Shown: positions 32,343 to 33,099 of the stretch, in pieces
Position numbering within the stretch: position 1 is the stretch's first letter
How the letters are laid out: each line of letters starts with the position of its first letter
Assembly: GCA_905234505.1 (NCBI GenBank)
Contig: CAJOIA010000016.1
Span: 1 to 33,099, forward strand
Reading direction: 5' to 3'
DNA length: 33,099 nt
Source: an uncultured Selenomonadaceae bacterium
Lineage (GTDB): Bacteria; Bacillota; Negativicutes; Selenomonadales; Selenomonadaceae
Position numbers and translations under genes: made by a program
The notes under the pieces: generated by a model
Database searches by the model: none
Seen by the model: only the letters and a program-made list of their open reading frames with translations
Told to the model about the DNA's origin: nothing

Positions 32343-33099
32343 AATTAACATTGGAGATATCGAAATTGGCGGCGGCAAATTATTTTTGATGGCTGGTCCG
32401 TGCGTATTGGAAGGTTACGAGCGCAGTTTGAAAATTGGTCGGCGCGCTAAAGAAATTGCCGATAAATTAAATCTGCCTTACATTTTCAAGGCGTCTTTCG
32501 ACAAGGCAAATCGCTCTTCGATAAAAAGTTTTCGCGGTCCTGGTTTAGACGACGGGCTTAAAATTCTTGCGGCGATTAAATCTGAGTTGCAAGTTCCGAT
32601 TGTCACCGATATTCACGAAAGTTATCAAGCTGAGCCTATCGCGCAGGTGGCGGATATTCTTCAGATACCGGCGTTTTTGTGCAGGCAGACAGATTTACTT
32701 ATGGCGGCGGCGAAAACCGGCAAAGTTGTTAACGTCAAGAAAGGGCAATTTCTTTCGCCCAATGATATGAAAAATATTGTAGTCAAGCTTGAAGAATCCG
32801 GCACGCGAAAAATCATGTTGACGGAACGCGGCGCAAGTTTCGGCTATAATAATTTGGTTGTGGATATGCGCGGCTTGCCGATAATGCGCGGCTTTGGTTA
32901 TCCTGTGATTTTTGACGGTACTCATAGCGTGCAATTGCCAGGCGGCGGCGGTGAAATTTCGGCGGGTCAACGTGAATTTGTTGGATATTTGACGCGGGCT
33001 GCTGCTGCTGTTGGTATTGATGGTTTATTTTTGGAAGTGCATGACAATCCGGCGGAAGCTTTATCGGACGGCGCGAATATGATATATCTTGACAAGCTC
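32335..33099 (+). CDS. kdsA: Kdo-8-phosphate synthase (3' end beyond the window)
   Basis: Condenses phosphoenolpyruvate with arabinose 5-phosphate to Kdo 8-phosphate, the source of Kdo. 255 residues are present. Key segments are [83 protein letters not shown] and [12 protein letters not shown]. The cysteine in AGPC, where E. coli has asparagine, marks the metal-dependent class. Only a short tail should be missing past 33099. I chose TTG at 32335 ([14 protein letters not shown]); GTG at 32326 is an alternative. Confidence 0.95.
   Translation, partial: MHKINIGDIEIGGGKLFLMAGPCVLEGYERSLKIGRRAKEIADKLNLPYIFKASFDKANRSSIKSFRGPGLDDGLKILAAIKSELQVPIVTDIHESYQAEPIAQVADILQIPAFLCRQTDLLMAAAKTGKVVNVKKGQFLSPNDMKNIVVKLEESGTRKIMLTERGASFGYNNLVVDMRGLPIMRGFGYPVIFDGTHSVQLPGGGGEISAGQREFVGYLTRAAAAVGIDGLFLEVHDNPAEALSDGANMIYLDKL

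Overview
The window looks like chromosomal DNA of an outer-membrane-bearing Firmicute (Negativicutes-like). The evidence is a mix of Gram-negative lipopolysaccharide genes (gmhA, a fused waaA-lpxK, kdsB, kdsA) with Firmicute-style traits: a HemZ-type radical SAM protein, strong AGGAGG-type ribosome sites, many TTG/GTG starts, and TATAAT boxes often preceded by TGn. No database search was possible, so the taxonomic statement is inference.

Layout. 1-99 is the 3' end of a group II intron (domain V and probable domain VI), inserted antisense into an MmeI-like restriction/methyltransferase gene (100-1742, minus) that also carries a frameshift. A serine hydrolase (1747-2967, minus) is divergent from an M15 carboxypeptidase that leads an oligopeptide ABC transporter operon (3029-9124) ending in a membrane-anchored MutS-like ATPase (9135-10904). 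Next come three minus-strand operons, read right to left. The first is L,D-transpeptidase - polA - gmhA (23785 to 19230). The second is fur - hemZ - PARG-like hydrolase - hisS (19133 to 14301). The third is TPR lipoprotein - lytic transglycosylase - aspS (14172 to 11075). Each has a recognisable promoter and most end in a hairpin terminator. The right part reads forward: a PIG-L-like protein with a lost active site, waaA-lpxK, an orphan iron/phosphonate-type binding lipoprotein, then an opposing hybrid histidine kinase, then kdsB and kdsA (cut by the window end).

Functionally the window is dominated by the cell envelope (Kdo-lipid A synthesis, heptose precursor, peptidoglycan trimming, peptide import) plus housekeeping (aspS, hisS, polA, fur/hemZ).

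The most unusual signals are not genes. (1) A 174-208 bp structured repeat occurs twice (10921-11094 minus, 28989-29196 plus), each time directly behind a gene and ending in a terminator. Two of its stems show compensatory base changes. In one copy it supplies the last codons and stop of aspS. (2) Arrays of a TAGTGGT-like heptamer occur inside polA and exactly between the polA stop and gmhA, where the array provides polA's stop codon and the apparent ribosome site for a gmhA that seems to start with ATT. (3) Eighteen 39-bp repeats encode an acidic tail on the HemZ-like enzyme.
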